Assembly (NCBI GenBank): GCA_934193095.1
Contig: CAKPUX010000009.1
Coordinates: 1-48,371, forward strand
Length of the DNA stretch: 48,371 nt
Source: an uncultured Dialister sp.
Lineage (GTDB): Bacteria > Bacillota > Negativicutes > Veillonellales > Dialisteraceae
Reading direction: 5' to 3'
Shown here: positions 6,801 to 14,572 of the stretch, piece after piece
How positions within the stretch are numbered: the first letter of the stretch is position 1
How the letters are laid out: every line of letters starts with the position of its first letter
The notes under the pieces: generated by a model
The model's input: the letters and a program-made list of their open reading frames with translations, nothing else
Told to the model about the DNA's origin: nothing
Database searches by the model: none
Position numbers and translations under genes: made by a program

Positions 6801-7919
6801 GATTAGCGGTTCGTCGAAATCAAAAAGCACTTGATTGATCTGGTAGATATCATAGATTCCCTTTTTCACAAAATACTCTACGATCAGGTCGCCTTTTCGG
6901 GCATGAGACAAGGTATACCCTGCCTTTCCCAAAAGCTCCTGCAATTCAGAGAGGGGGAGTTCCAGGGCAATCCCCAGAGCGAGCGCCGTTGCCCGAGAGG
7001 GTTGATAATCCGCATGGGACCGAATCTTAGAAAAAAGCTTCCGATCCAAATTGGCTTTCTTATAACATTCCGGATCCGTCATGCCCTTCTCATCGATTTT
7101 ACGCAGTACCATATGAGAAAAACTTTCTTCTAACTCAGAGAAAAATGGCTCCTCTCGCTTCGAGTCTACAAAGAAATCCCCAAGATGAGTTTCGTTATAG
7201 TTCACCCGCTCGATCTGCAGCTCTACCCGTTCGATCCTCCCCTGAATCCCAGGCTTCTTAAGGCGCCTCGATTCTTCCCATGGACAAGGAGGAAGCCCCC
7301 ACTCCGGATAGCGGTCCTCCAGGTATATACTTTCCAATTCAGCAGAAACGGAGTCCAGACGCTCTTCCTCACGGGCATGCGCATCCTTTTTTCCCTTCCA
7401 CGCCTCATTCAAGAAAGAAGAAATATCCTCCACAAGCCCTTTTGAAAGCTGGTAATCAGACTTTTGGAAAATCACCAGGTACACATCCAAATCATGATCC
7501 TTCAGGAAGGCTCTGATGGTATCCACTGCCACCTCAAGCGCTTCCTCTTTCGGATATCTGTAGGCCCCGGAAGAAATCAGCGGAAAGGCGATGGACTCTA
7601 AACGATACTCCACCGCCAGTGCCAAAGATTTTCTGTAGCAAGAGGCTAGAAGCTCCCGTTCCCCATGGCTGCCGCCATGCCAGAGCGGCCCTACGGTATG
7701 AATCACCCATTTGCAAGGCAACTGATAGCCCTTCGTGATCTTCGCATCGCCCGTCTGGCAGCCATGGAGCGTCCGGCACTCCGCGAGGAGCTCCGGCCCC
7801 GCCGCCTGATGGATCGCGCCATCCACCCCGCCCCCGCCCAAAAGTGTCGGGCAGGCGGCATTCACGATGGCATCGACTTTCATTTTTGTAATATCGTTTC
7901 GAATGATTTGAAATGGCAT
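6798..7919 (-). CDS. Macrodomain protein with C-terminal helical domain
   Basis: 373 residues. Residues 1-165 form a macrodomain of the MacroD/YmdB type (ADP-ribose binding; relatives remove ADP-ribose from proteins or hydrolyse O-acetyl-ADP-ribose). Seen: VDAIVNAA, GGGGVDGAIH, WVIHTVGPLW and FPLISSGAYRYP. The second Asn of the usual NAAN motif is Cys here (NAACP, C23), while the Asp of GGGGVDG (D33) is kept. Residues about 270-373 form a separate helical domain (KLFSKIRSHADYQPSRATAL, GKAGYTLSHARKGD, YFVKKGIYDIYQINQVLF), a C-terminal extension recalled from other Firmicute macro proteins and possibly HTH-like. Start at 7919 rather than 7928 because AGAAAGG lies 9 nt upstream of the former and abuts the latter. 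Likely function partner: the VWA protein downstream. Confidence 0.88.
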   Translation of the reverse strand: MPFQIIRNDITKMKVDAIVNAACPTLLGGGGVDGAIHQAAGPELLAECRTLHGCQTGDAKITKGYQLPCKWVIHTVGPLWHGGSHGERELLASCYRKSLALAVEYRLESIAFPLISSGAYRYPKEEALEVAVDTIRAFLKDHDLDVYLVIFQKSDYQLSKGLVEDISSFLNEAWKGKKDAHAREEERLDSVSAELESIYLEDRYPEWGLPPCPWEESRRLKKPGIQGRIERVELQIERVNYNETHLGDFFVDSKREEPFFSELEESFSHMVLRKIDEKGMTDPECYKKANLDRKLFSKIRSHADYQPSRATALALGIALELPLSELQELLGKAGYTLSHARKGDLIVEYFVKKGIYDIYQINQVLFDFDEPLI

Positions 7920-8032
7920 GGTTTTCATCCTTTCTGGTCACGGGTTTGCAGGTGCTTAAAGGAAAATACTGATGAAATCTTGTCCGCCTTGGCTCTTGTA
8001 CTTTCAGGCAAGGCGAGAAATAAGCCGCTTCG

Positions 8033-8121
8033 AATAGCGAGCTATATAAGGAAGGCTATGACGAAGTCATGTAAAAATTCTTGTAGAAACGGACTCTGCG
8101 ATTGAATCAGCGTTTCCTTAT
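8033..8121. repeat. Right copy of the ~90-bp direct repeat
   Basis: Aligns with 4283-4373 in direct orientation. This copy has inverted ends of about 10 bp (ATATAAGGAA near 8043 and TTCCTTATAT near 8114), and an internal ATGACgaaGTCAT palindrome, so it could be a small mobile palindromic element rather than an island boundary. It lies in the leader of the macrodomain gene. Confidence 0.75.
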
Positions 8122-8144
8122 ATCATTCGCCTGCCTTTGCTCTT

Positions 8145-8173
8145 AGTATACTGAGCATCAGCTATTTTCTCAA
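8145..8173 (-). promoter_or_regulatory. Candidate macrodomain gene promoter
   Basis: Minus strand: TTGAGA (8168-8173), 17-nt spacer, TATACT (8145-8150), followed by AAGAGC. The -10 context TATACTAAGA is the same as in the VWA module. Confidence 0.55.
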
Positions 8174-8182
8174 CCGCAAAAG

Positions 8183-8232
8183 TCTCATATCTCCCAGTCT
8201 CACGTCTCCTGGTCTCATGTCTCCTGGTCTGC
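8183..8232. repeat. GTCTC-type short tandem repeat
   Basis: Repeated GTCTCATATCTCCCA / GTCTCACGTCTCCTG / GTCTCATGTCTCCTG units of about 8 and 15 nt. Noncoding. Confidence 0.7.
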
Positions 8233-8239
8233 GGTTCTT

Positions 8240-8283
8240 AGTATAGTGGATAATCTCCGCGAAATGGTCGCCTCTCAAGCGAC
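8240..8283 (-). promoter_or_regulatory. Promoter-like module with inverted repeat, macro copy
   Basis: Minus strand: GTCGC-N7-GCGAC (8267-8283) over ACCATT (8263-8268), 17-nt spacer, TATACT (8240-8245). Same layout and spacing as the module at 6410-6453. It lies about 320 nt upstream of the macrodomain start, upstream of a second promoter candidate. Confidence 0.5.
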
Positions 8284-8572
8284 AAATAGATCCACCGCGC
8301 TCCTCCGAATGACGATGTAAAGGACGCGGTCACAAAACAAAAGGCGATGTGAAATAACGATCATCTCATTTTCGCGTTCAATCTGCCGCGGGGGACTTGC
8401 AGCTCTCATAGGAGTGACCGGGCAACCTTATCCCAGCTGTCTTTCATGCCATAGTCACCCTATCCGCCCCTTCGGGGCACCTTCCCCCTAAAGGGGAAGG
8501 CTGCGATACGAGAATACCATCTTCTAAAAAAAGGCGGCGAAGCCGCCACCTGAACCAAATGAAAGCAAAGTA
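8284..8572. other. Gene-free region downstream of the pyrimidine operon
   Basis: No gene seen. Contains a GC-rich hairpin fragment at about 8455-8505 (GCCCCTTCGGGGC and CCCCTAAAGGGG) and the start of the duplicated repeat GGCGGCGAAGCCGCCACC (from about 8532) that continues into the terminator. Confidence 0.5.
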
Positions 8573-8620
8573 AAAAGGGGCTGTGAAGAAATGAGGATTC
8601 ATTTCTTCACAGCCCCTTTT
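8573..8620. terminator. Perfect 22-bp hairpin, pyr operon terminator
   Basis: Arms 8573-8594 and 8599-8620 are perfectly complementary (AAAAGGGGCTGTGAAGAAAT and its complement) with a GGAT loop; A and T runs at both ends make it bidirectional. It begins 17 nt past the pyrD stop. A 21-bp version identical in sequence lies at 44643-44688. Confidence 0.9.
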
Positions 8621-8636
8621 CTTGATCATCTGTCGG

Positions 8637-9545
8637 TCAGGCTTTCAGCGTGCCGACGATCTCATTGACGTCTTTGACGCCATTCTTATCACACCATGCA
8701 TCGAGTTCGCGGATGATGCGTGCCATGGCGGTCGGATCAACAAGGTTCGCGGTGCCGACCTGTACGGTCTTTGCACCCGCCATCATGAATTCGACGACGT
8801 CCTCGCCGGTCATGACGCCGCCCAGCCCGCAGACGGGGATATTGACGGCTTTCGCGACCTGCCAGACCATACGAAGAGCCACGGGCTTGATCGCCGGACC
8901 GGAGAGGCCGCCGGTGACGTTGCCGAGGATCGGGGTTCTCGTTCTGGTATCGATAGCAATGCCAAGAAGGGTATTGATGAGAGAGATCGCATCTGCGCCT
9001 GCCGCTTCGACGGCTTTGGCGATGGTGACTACGTCAGTCACATTCGGAGAGAGCTTCACGATGACAGGAAGATCTGTCGCATCCTTCACGGCTCTAGTGA
9101 CTGCCGCTGCCTGCTGAGGGTCCGTGCCGAAGGCTGCGCCGCCGACCTTGACATTCGGGCAGGAGATATTGACTTCGAGCGCCGAGATGCCGGGGACGGA
9201 GAGGAGTTTCGCGCATTCAGCGTATTCTTCGACGGATTTGCCGACCATGTTCGCGATGTAAGGGCAGCCGAGCTTCTTCACTTCCGGAAGGTAGTGCTCG
9301 AGGAAGTAGGGCGCGCCCGGATTTTCCAGACCGATGCAGTTCAGCATGCCGGAGGTGGTTTCTGCGATGCGGGTACCATTATTGCCATTCCATGGCGTCG
9401 GTGCAAGACCCTTGCCGGAAATGGCACCGATCTTCTTCATATCGATGAACTTGGCAAGCTCAAGGCCGAAGCCGACGGTGCCGGAGGCACCGATCAACGG
9501 ACTTGCCATCGGGATGCCAAGGAAATTCACAGCTAAAGAGCTCAT
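8637..9545 (-). CDS. pyrD: Dihydroorotate dehydrogenase, class 1B catalytic subunit
   Basis: Oxidises dihydroorotate to orotate, passing electrons through FMN to the PyrK subunit and on to NAD+. 302 residues, a TIM barrel typical of PyrDB. The catalytic cysteine sits in EVNISCPNV; LINTLLGIAID and GGLSGPAIKP are FMN/substrate-loop segments conserved in the class. The ATG at 9545 overlaps the pyrK stop by four bases, so the two subunits are made in a coupled way as expected for a PyrD2K2 complex. Last gene of the pyrimidine operon; a strong hairpin terminator follows at once. pyrE and pyrF are not in this window. Confidence 0.96.
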   Translation of the reverse strand: MSSLAVNFLGIPMASPLIGASGTVGFGLELAKFIDMKKIGAISGKGLAPTPWNGNNGTRIAETTSGMLNCIGLENPGAPYFLEHYLPEVKKLGCPYIANMVGKSVEEYAECAKLLSVPGISALEVNISCPNVKVGGAAFGTDPQQAAAVTRAVKDATDLPVIVKLSPNVTDVVTIAKAVEAAGADAISLINTLLGIAIDTRTRTPILGNVTGGLSGPAIKPVALRMVWQVAKAVNIPVCGLGGVMTGEDVVEFMMAGAKTVQVGTANLVDPTAMARIIRELDAWCDKNGVKDVNEIVGTLKA

Positions 9546-10309
9546 AATACGACCTCCTCTGCTTTGAATACGGGACCATCCACGCAGACTTTGTAGTGAC
9601 CTTTGCCATCAGCTCTGTCACATACGCAGCCAAGGCAGGTGCCGATGCCGCAGCCCATGCGGCGCTCCATGGAGACTTCGCAGGGGACGTTTGCTTCTTT
9701 CGCCATCTGCGCGGTGATACGCATCATGATGCCGGGGCCGCAGACGCAGGCTTCATCGACATTTCCATTCTTAAAGAGTTCGGGGAGGACGGAGACAGAG
9801 AATCCTTTGATCCCATAGGAGCCATCGTCGGTGGTGACGATGAGCTCTTTCAGAGTTTTAGGGAAAAGGTCTTTCCAGAAGACTTCTTCTTTGTTGCGTC
9901 CGCCGATGACGACGGTCATCTGGTCCGGCTTTGCTTTCCTTGCCATGAAGAGGATCGGCGCGATACCGACGCCGCCGCCGATGCCGACGATGTGTTTTTT
10001 ATCCATATCGAAAGCAGTGCCCAGCGGCCCCAAGCAGTCGACCACGTCTCCTGCTTTCAGGTGGGACATGGCTTCGGTGCCTTTGCCGACGATACGGTAA
10101 ATGATCTCAAGGATGCCCTTCCCCGGTTCTGTGCCGGCGATAGAGATCGGGCGGCGCAGGATGCAGGTGGGATCATTCACCTTCACATGGATGAACTGAC
10201 CGGGCTTTGCGTCTTTTGCGATGAGCGGAAGCTCGAGGCGCATGCGCCAGATCGAGGGGCCGACCAGCTCATGGGTGAGGATGCGGCCTTTTTCTACATA
10301 GCCTGCCAT
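9542..10309 (-). CDS. pyrK: Dihydroorotate dehydrogenase electron transfer subunit
   Basis: FAD- and 2Fe-2S-containing partner of class 1B PyrD that passes electrons to NAD+. 255 residues: ferredoxin-reductase-like FAD domain (CILRRPISIAG near residue 50), NAD-binding domain with GIGGGVGIAP, and a C-terminal iron-sulphur cluster motif with cysteines in RRMGCGIGTCLGCVCD plus a further Cys in YKVCVDG. One base separates it from the carB stop (10311) and its own stop overlaps pyrD, so it is in the middle of a coupled operon. Confidence 0.96.
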   Translation of the reverse strand: MAGYVEKGRILTHELVGPSIWRMRLELPLIAKDAKPGQFIHVKVNDPTCILRRPISIAGTEPGKGILEIIYRIVGKGTEAMSHLKAGDVVDCLGPLGTAFDMDKKHIVGIGGGVGIAPILFMARKAKPDQMTVVIGGRNKEEVFWKDLFPKTLKELIVTTDDGSYGIKGFSVSVLPELFKNGNVDEACVCGPGIMMRITAQMAKEANVPCEVSMERRMGCGIGTCLGCVCDRADGKGHYKVCVDGPVFKAEEVVL

Positions 10310-10310
10310 A

Positions 10311-13300
10311 TCAATTCTCCTTCACATAGTCCTGAATGGCTTCGACATGCGGTTCGCTCGAAGAAGCTGCCATGACGCGCAGGACTTCCTTCGCGGTATC
10401 GAGGGAGGTGATGCAGGGGATCGCAAGCTCGACAGCGATGCGGCGCAGGTCATAGCCTTCCTGCTCGATCTGGCTGCCATAGGAAATGGTATTCACGAGC
10501 ATGTCGACACGGCCGGACTTCAGGTACTTTTCACAGTTCTCGCCTTTTTCATGGATCTTCTTGATGATCTCGACCGGGATGCCGAGTTTTTCGAAATAAG
10601 CGCCGGTGCCGGAGGTGCAGATGAGGTGGTAGCCCAGCTCTACGAAGCCTTTGGCGAGTTCGGCAGTTTCCGGCTTATCTCTGTCGGAGACGGTAATAAG
10701 GACATTACCGCCTGCCGGTACGGTGAGATGAGCCGCCACGACAGCCTTGTAGAGGGCTTCCTGATAGGTGTGGCCGATGCCCATGACTTCGCCGGTGGAT
10801 TTCATTTCCGGTCCCAGTTTGATTTCTACGAGGCCGAGCTTCGAGAAGGAGAAGACAGGCGCTTTGATCGCGACGTAGCCTTTATCCGGGACGAGGCCGA
10901 GCGGAAGGCCGGTGTCTTTGAGGCTTTCGCCGAGCGCGATGCGGGTCGCGTATTCGACCATATTGATGCCGGTGATCTTGCTCATGAATGGTACGGTACG
11001 GCTGGCTCTCGGATTGACTTCGATGACATAGACTTTATCTTTGACCACGATGAACTGGATATTCACAAGGCCTTTGACGTTCATGGCTTTGGCGATTTCT
11101 CTGGTGTAATCAGTCAGTGTCTCGATGATTTCCTGAGACAGGTGCTGCGGCGGGTAGACAGCGATGGAGTCGCCGGAGTGGACGCCGGAGCGTTCGATCT
11201 GTTCCATGATGCCCGGGATGCAGACGTCATTGCCATCGGAAATGGCATCGACTTCGACTTCGCGGCCGACCATGTACTGGTCGATGAGGACCGGATGCTC
11301 GTGGGAAGCGACGACGGCTTCTTTCAGGTACTGGCGAAGTTCTGCCTGATCGTACACGATCTGCATCGCACGACCGCCAAGGACGTAGCTCGGGCGTACG
11401 ATGAGCGGGTATTCCAGCTCTTCGGTCTTTGCCATCGCTTCTTCGACGGACTCGACGAGGCAGCCTTTCGGGCGCGCGATACCGAGCTGTCCCATCAGGG
11501 TGTCGAAGCGTTCGCGGTCTTCGGCCATGTCGATGGATTCATTCGAGGAGCCGATGATGCGGATGCCACGCTTGGCCATCGGGGTCGCCAGGTTGATGGC
11601 GGTCTGTCCGCCGAACTGGCAGATGACGCCTTCCGGTTTTTCTTTGTCGATGATTTCGAGGACGTCCTGCTCGGTCAGTGGTTCGAAGTACAGGGAGTCG
11701 GAGGTATCGAAGTCGGTGGAAACGGTTTCCGGGTTGTTATTGATGACGATGGATTTCTTCCCCGCCTTGCGCAGTGCCCAGGAGGCATGGACGGAGCAGT
11801 AGTCGAATTCGATGCCCTGACCGATGCGGATCGGGCCGGAGCCGAAGACAACGACGGAGCCCTTGCCCTGCGGCTTCACTTCGTCTTCTGCGCCGTAGGT
11901 GGAGTAGTAGTATGGGGTGTGTGCTTCAAATTCTGCCGCACAGGTATCGACCATCTTGAAGTCGGGATGGAAATCCAGTTTCTTCTTGAAGTTTTCGACG
12001 TCTTTCGGAGTGACTTCCGCGAAGTGTGCGATGGCTTCATCTGGCATCTGGATGCGTTTCGCCGCTTTCAGTGTCTCTTCGGTGAGGCCTTCCTTCATGA
12101 GGCGGCGCTCCATCTTGATGATGTTCTGGATCTTGTAGATGAAGAAGAGGTCGATCTTTGTGATGCGGTTGATTTCTTCCGGTTCGATGCCGCGGCGGAG
12201 GGCTTCGGCAAGGACGAAGATTCTTTCGTTGTCGATGCGGGAGAGCAGGCAGCGGATATCATAGAGGGACTGCCCGTCGAGTTTCTTCAGGTGCAGGTAG
12301 CCTTCCCCGACTTCCAGCGAGCGGAGGGCTTTCAGGAGCGAGCCTTCGAGCGTGCGGTCGAGTGCCATGACTTCGCCGGTCGCTTTCATCTGGGTGCCGA
12401 TGGCACGATCTGCGAGGGTGAATTTTTCGAATGGCCAGCGCGGGAATTTGCATACGACATAGTCGATGGATGGTTCGAAGCAGGCTTTCGTATTGCCGGT
12501 GATGGCATTCGTGATCTCATCGAGGTGCAGACCGAGAGCGATCTTCGCTGCGACTTTCGCGATCGGGTAGCCGGTGGCTTTCGATGCGAGCGCGGAGGAA
12601 CGGCTGACACGCGGATTCACTTCGATGACGTAGTACTGGTTCGTCTTGGTATCAAGGCCGTACTGGACATTGCAGCCGCCTTCGATCTTGAGGTAGCGGA
12701 TGATATCGAGGGACGCGGTGCGGAGCATCTGGTACTGGCCGTCGGTCAGCGTCTGGGTCGGAGCGACGACGATGGAGTCGCCGGTATGGACGCCGACCGG
12801 GTCAATATTTTCCATGGCGCAGACGATGATGCAGTTATCCGCACTATCGCGCATGACTTCGAATTCGACTTCTTTCCAGCCCGCGATACTGCGTTCTACG
12901 AGGATCTGATTGATCGGGGAAAGTTTGATGCCGCGGTTCGCGATTTCTTCCATCTCATAGCGATCGTGTGCGATGCCGCCGCCGGTGCCGCCTAAGGTGT
13001 AAGCCGGACGGATGATGACCGGGTAGCCGATCCGGTCAGCAAAGGCGATGGCTGGTTCCAGTTCTTCGAAAATTTCAGATTCCGGGACTGGCTGATGGAT
13101 TTCTTCCATCGCATCTTTGAAAAGTTCACGGTCTTCCGCATGCTTGATCGCATGGAGAGAAGAGCCCAAGAGCTTCACGCCGTACTGGTCAAGGATACCG
13201 GCATCCGAGAGCTGGACAGCCATATTGAGGCCGACCTGCCCGCCCAGTGTCGCGAGCAGTGCGTCCGGGCGTTCTTTTTTGATGACTTCTGTCACGAATG

Positions 13301-13511
13301 GCAGAGTGATCGGTTCGATATAGACACGGTCAGCGATATCCACGTCCGTCATGATGGTGGACGGGTTGCTGTTCACCAGGACGACTTCGACACCTTCTTC
13401 ACGAAGGGAGCGGCAGGCCTGGGTACCGGCATAGTCAAATTCCGCAGCCTGGCCGATGACGATCGGGCCGCTGCCGATGACGAGGACTTTCTTCACGTCT
13501 TTATTGATCAT
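10311..13511 (-). CDS. carB: Carbamoyl-phosphate synthase, large subunit
   Basis: Makes carbamoyl phosphate from bicarbonate, ammonia (delivered by CarA) and two ATP. 1066 residues, full length: two homologous halves each with an N-terminal GSGPI(V/R)IGQ segment and an ATP-grasp domain (for example RPAYTLGGTGGG in the first and RPSYVLGGRAM in the second), and a C-terminal MGS-like allosteric domain from about residue 930. It overlaps carA by four bases. The operon placement between carA and pyrK suggests service mainly to pyrimidine synthesis. Confidence 0.97.
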   Translation of the reverse strand: MINKDVKKVLVIGSGPIVIGQAAEFDYAGTQACRSLREEGVEVVLVNSNPSTIMTDVDIADRVYIEPITLPFVTEVIKKERPDALLATLGGQVGLNMAVQLSDAGILDQYGVKLLGSSLHAIKHAEDRELFKDAMEEIHQPVPESEIFEELEPAIAFADRIGYPVIIRPAYTLGGTGGGIAHDRYEMEEIANRGIKLSPINQILVERSIAGWKEVEFEVMRDSADNCIIVCAMENIDPVGVHTGDSIVVAPTQTLTDGQYQMLRTASLDIIRYLKIEGGCNVQYGLDTKTNQYYVIEVNPRVSRSSALASKATGYPIAKVAAKIALGLHLDEITNAITGNTKACFEPSIDYVVCKFPRWPFEKFTLADRAIGTQMKATGEVMALDRTLEGSLLKALRSLEVGEGYLHLKKLDGQSLYDIRCLLSRIDNERIFVLAEALRRGIEPEEINRITKIDLFFIYKIQNIIKMERRLMKEGLTEETLKAAKRIQMPDEAIAHFAEVTPKDVENFKKKLDFHPDFKMVDTCAAEFEAHTPYYYSTYGAEDEVKPQGKGSVVVFGSGPIRIGQGIEFDYCSVHASWALRKAGKKSIVINNNPETVSTDFDTSDSLYFEPLTEQDVLEIIDKEKPEGVICQFGGQTAINLATPMAKRGIRIIGSSNESIDMAEDRERFDTLMGQLGIARPKGCLVESVEEAMAKTEELEYPLIVRPSYVLGGRAMQIVYDQAELRQYLKEAVVASHEHPVLIDQYMVGREVEVDAISDGNDVCIPGIMEQIERSGVHSGDSIAVYPPQHLSQEIIETLTDYTREIAKAMNVKGLVNIQFIVVKDKVYVIEVNPRASRTVPFMSKITGINMVEYATRIALGESLKDTGLPLGLVPDKGYVAIKAPVFSFSKLGLVEIKLGPEMKSTGEVMGIGHTYQEALYKAVVAAHLTVPAGGNVLITVSDRDKPETAELAKGFVELGYHLICTSGTGAYFEKLGIPVEIIKKIHEKGENCEKYLKSGRVDMLVNTISYGSQIEQEGYDLRRIAVELAIPCITSLDTAKEVLRVMAASSSEPHVEAIQDYVKEN

Positions 13512-14572
13512 TTTTTGAATTCCTCCATGGCCTTGGTAAATTCGGTGAAGAGATAGAAATTATCCTTCGGTCCCGGGGAGGCTTCCGGATGGTACTGGAC
13601 AGCCTGGATCGGAAGGGTCTTGTGACGGATACCTTCGATGGTGCCGTCATTGACGCTTCTGTGGGTGACTTCGATGCATTCCGGGAGGTCTTCATCAGAA
13701 ATCGCATAGCCATGGTTCTGGCTGGTGATATAAACGCGACCGGTGCGAAGGTCTTTGACCGGATGGTTCGCTCCGCGGTGGCCGAATGGCAGCTTGAAGG
13801 TGTGACCACCGAGTGCTGTCGCCAGCATCTGGATACCGAGGCAGATGCCGAAGATCGGTTTCTTTCCGATGAGTTTCTTGACAGTCTCTACGACGAATGG
13901 CACATCCTGCGGGTCCCCTGGTCCAGGAGAGAGGAAGATGCCGTCCGGATTTCCTGCCAGCAGTTCTTCTGCCGAAGTATGTGCCGGGAAGACATGGACA
14001 GTGCAGTCATTGGCTGCGAGCGAGACGAGGATATTCTTTTTCAGGCCGCAGTCGAGAAGGGAGACCTGGTATTTCCCATCGCCATAGGTATAGGGATAGT
14101 CGGTCGTCACGCGCTCTACCTGATCGCGGTGGAGCGGCTTGGCGAGTTCTTCAGCGATGAATTCTTCGCTTCGATCTGCCGAAACGATGATCGCTTTCAT
14201 GACGCCCTGGGTACGGACCATGCGGGTCACGGCACGGGTATCGACATTGTAAAGGCAGGGTACATGGTATCTTTCGATGAAATCGGTGATTTTTTCCTTG
14301 CATTCCCAGTTCGACGGATGCTCCGCGATCTGGTCGAGGACGAAGCCTGCCGCTGCCGGCTTTCTGTTCTGCATGAAAAGATCATTCGCACCATAGTTGC
14401 CGATGAGCGGGTAGGTCAGGGTGAGGATCTGTCCTTCATAGGACGGGTCCGTGAAACATTCCTGATAGCCGGTCATGCCGGTATTGAAGACCAGTTCCCC
14501 CAGCCCTTCGACAGAGCCCAGGAGGTCGCCTTCGAAGCGGGCGCCGTTTTCCAAAATCAAGAGGCCTTTCAT
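13508..14572 (-). CDS. carA: Carbamoyl-phosphate synthase, small (glutaminase) subunit
   Basis: Class I glutamine amidotransferase subunit that releases ammonia from glutamine for CarB. 354 residues: N-terminal CarA-specific domain (NTGMTGYQE, DPSYEGQILT) and C-terminal glutaminase with the nucleophile in FGICLGIQML and the catalytic His/Glu in QYHPEASPGP. ATGA overlaps on both sides link it to pyrC upstream and carB downstream. Confidence 0.97.
   Translation of the reverse strand: MKGLLILENGARFEGDLLGSVEGLGELVFNTGMTGYQECFTDPSYEGQILTLTYPLIGNYGANDLFMQNRKPAAAGFVLDQIAEHPSNWECKEKITDFIERYHVPCLYNVDTRAVTRMVRTQGVMKAIIVSADRSEEFIAEELAKPLHRDQVERVTTDYPYTYGDGKYQVSLLDCGLKKNILVSLAANDCTVHVFPAHTSAEELLAGNPDGIFLSPGPGDPQDVPFVVETVKKLIGKKPIFGICLGIQMLATALGGHTFKLPFGHRGANHPVKDLRTGRVYITSQNHGYAISDEDLPECIEVTHRSVNDGTIEGIRHKTLPIQAVQYHPEASPGPKDNFYLFTEFTKAMEEFKK

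Noticed and set aside
8444..8629. Small ORF with MNPHFFTAPFYFAF, repeated at 44444-44671
   Set aside because: Both copies are translations of the duplicated hairpin repeat, with no ribosome-binding site.
10347..12995. An 882-codon open frame antisense to carB
   Set aside because: Overlaps a full-length carB; residue composition (runs of Asp, Gly, Phe) and no start signals.
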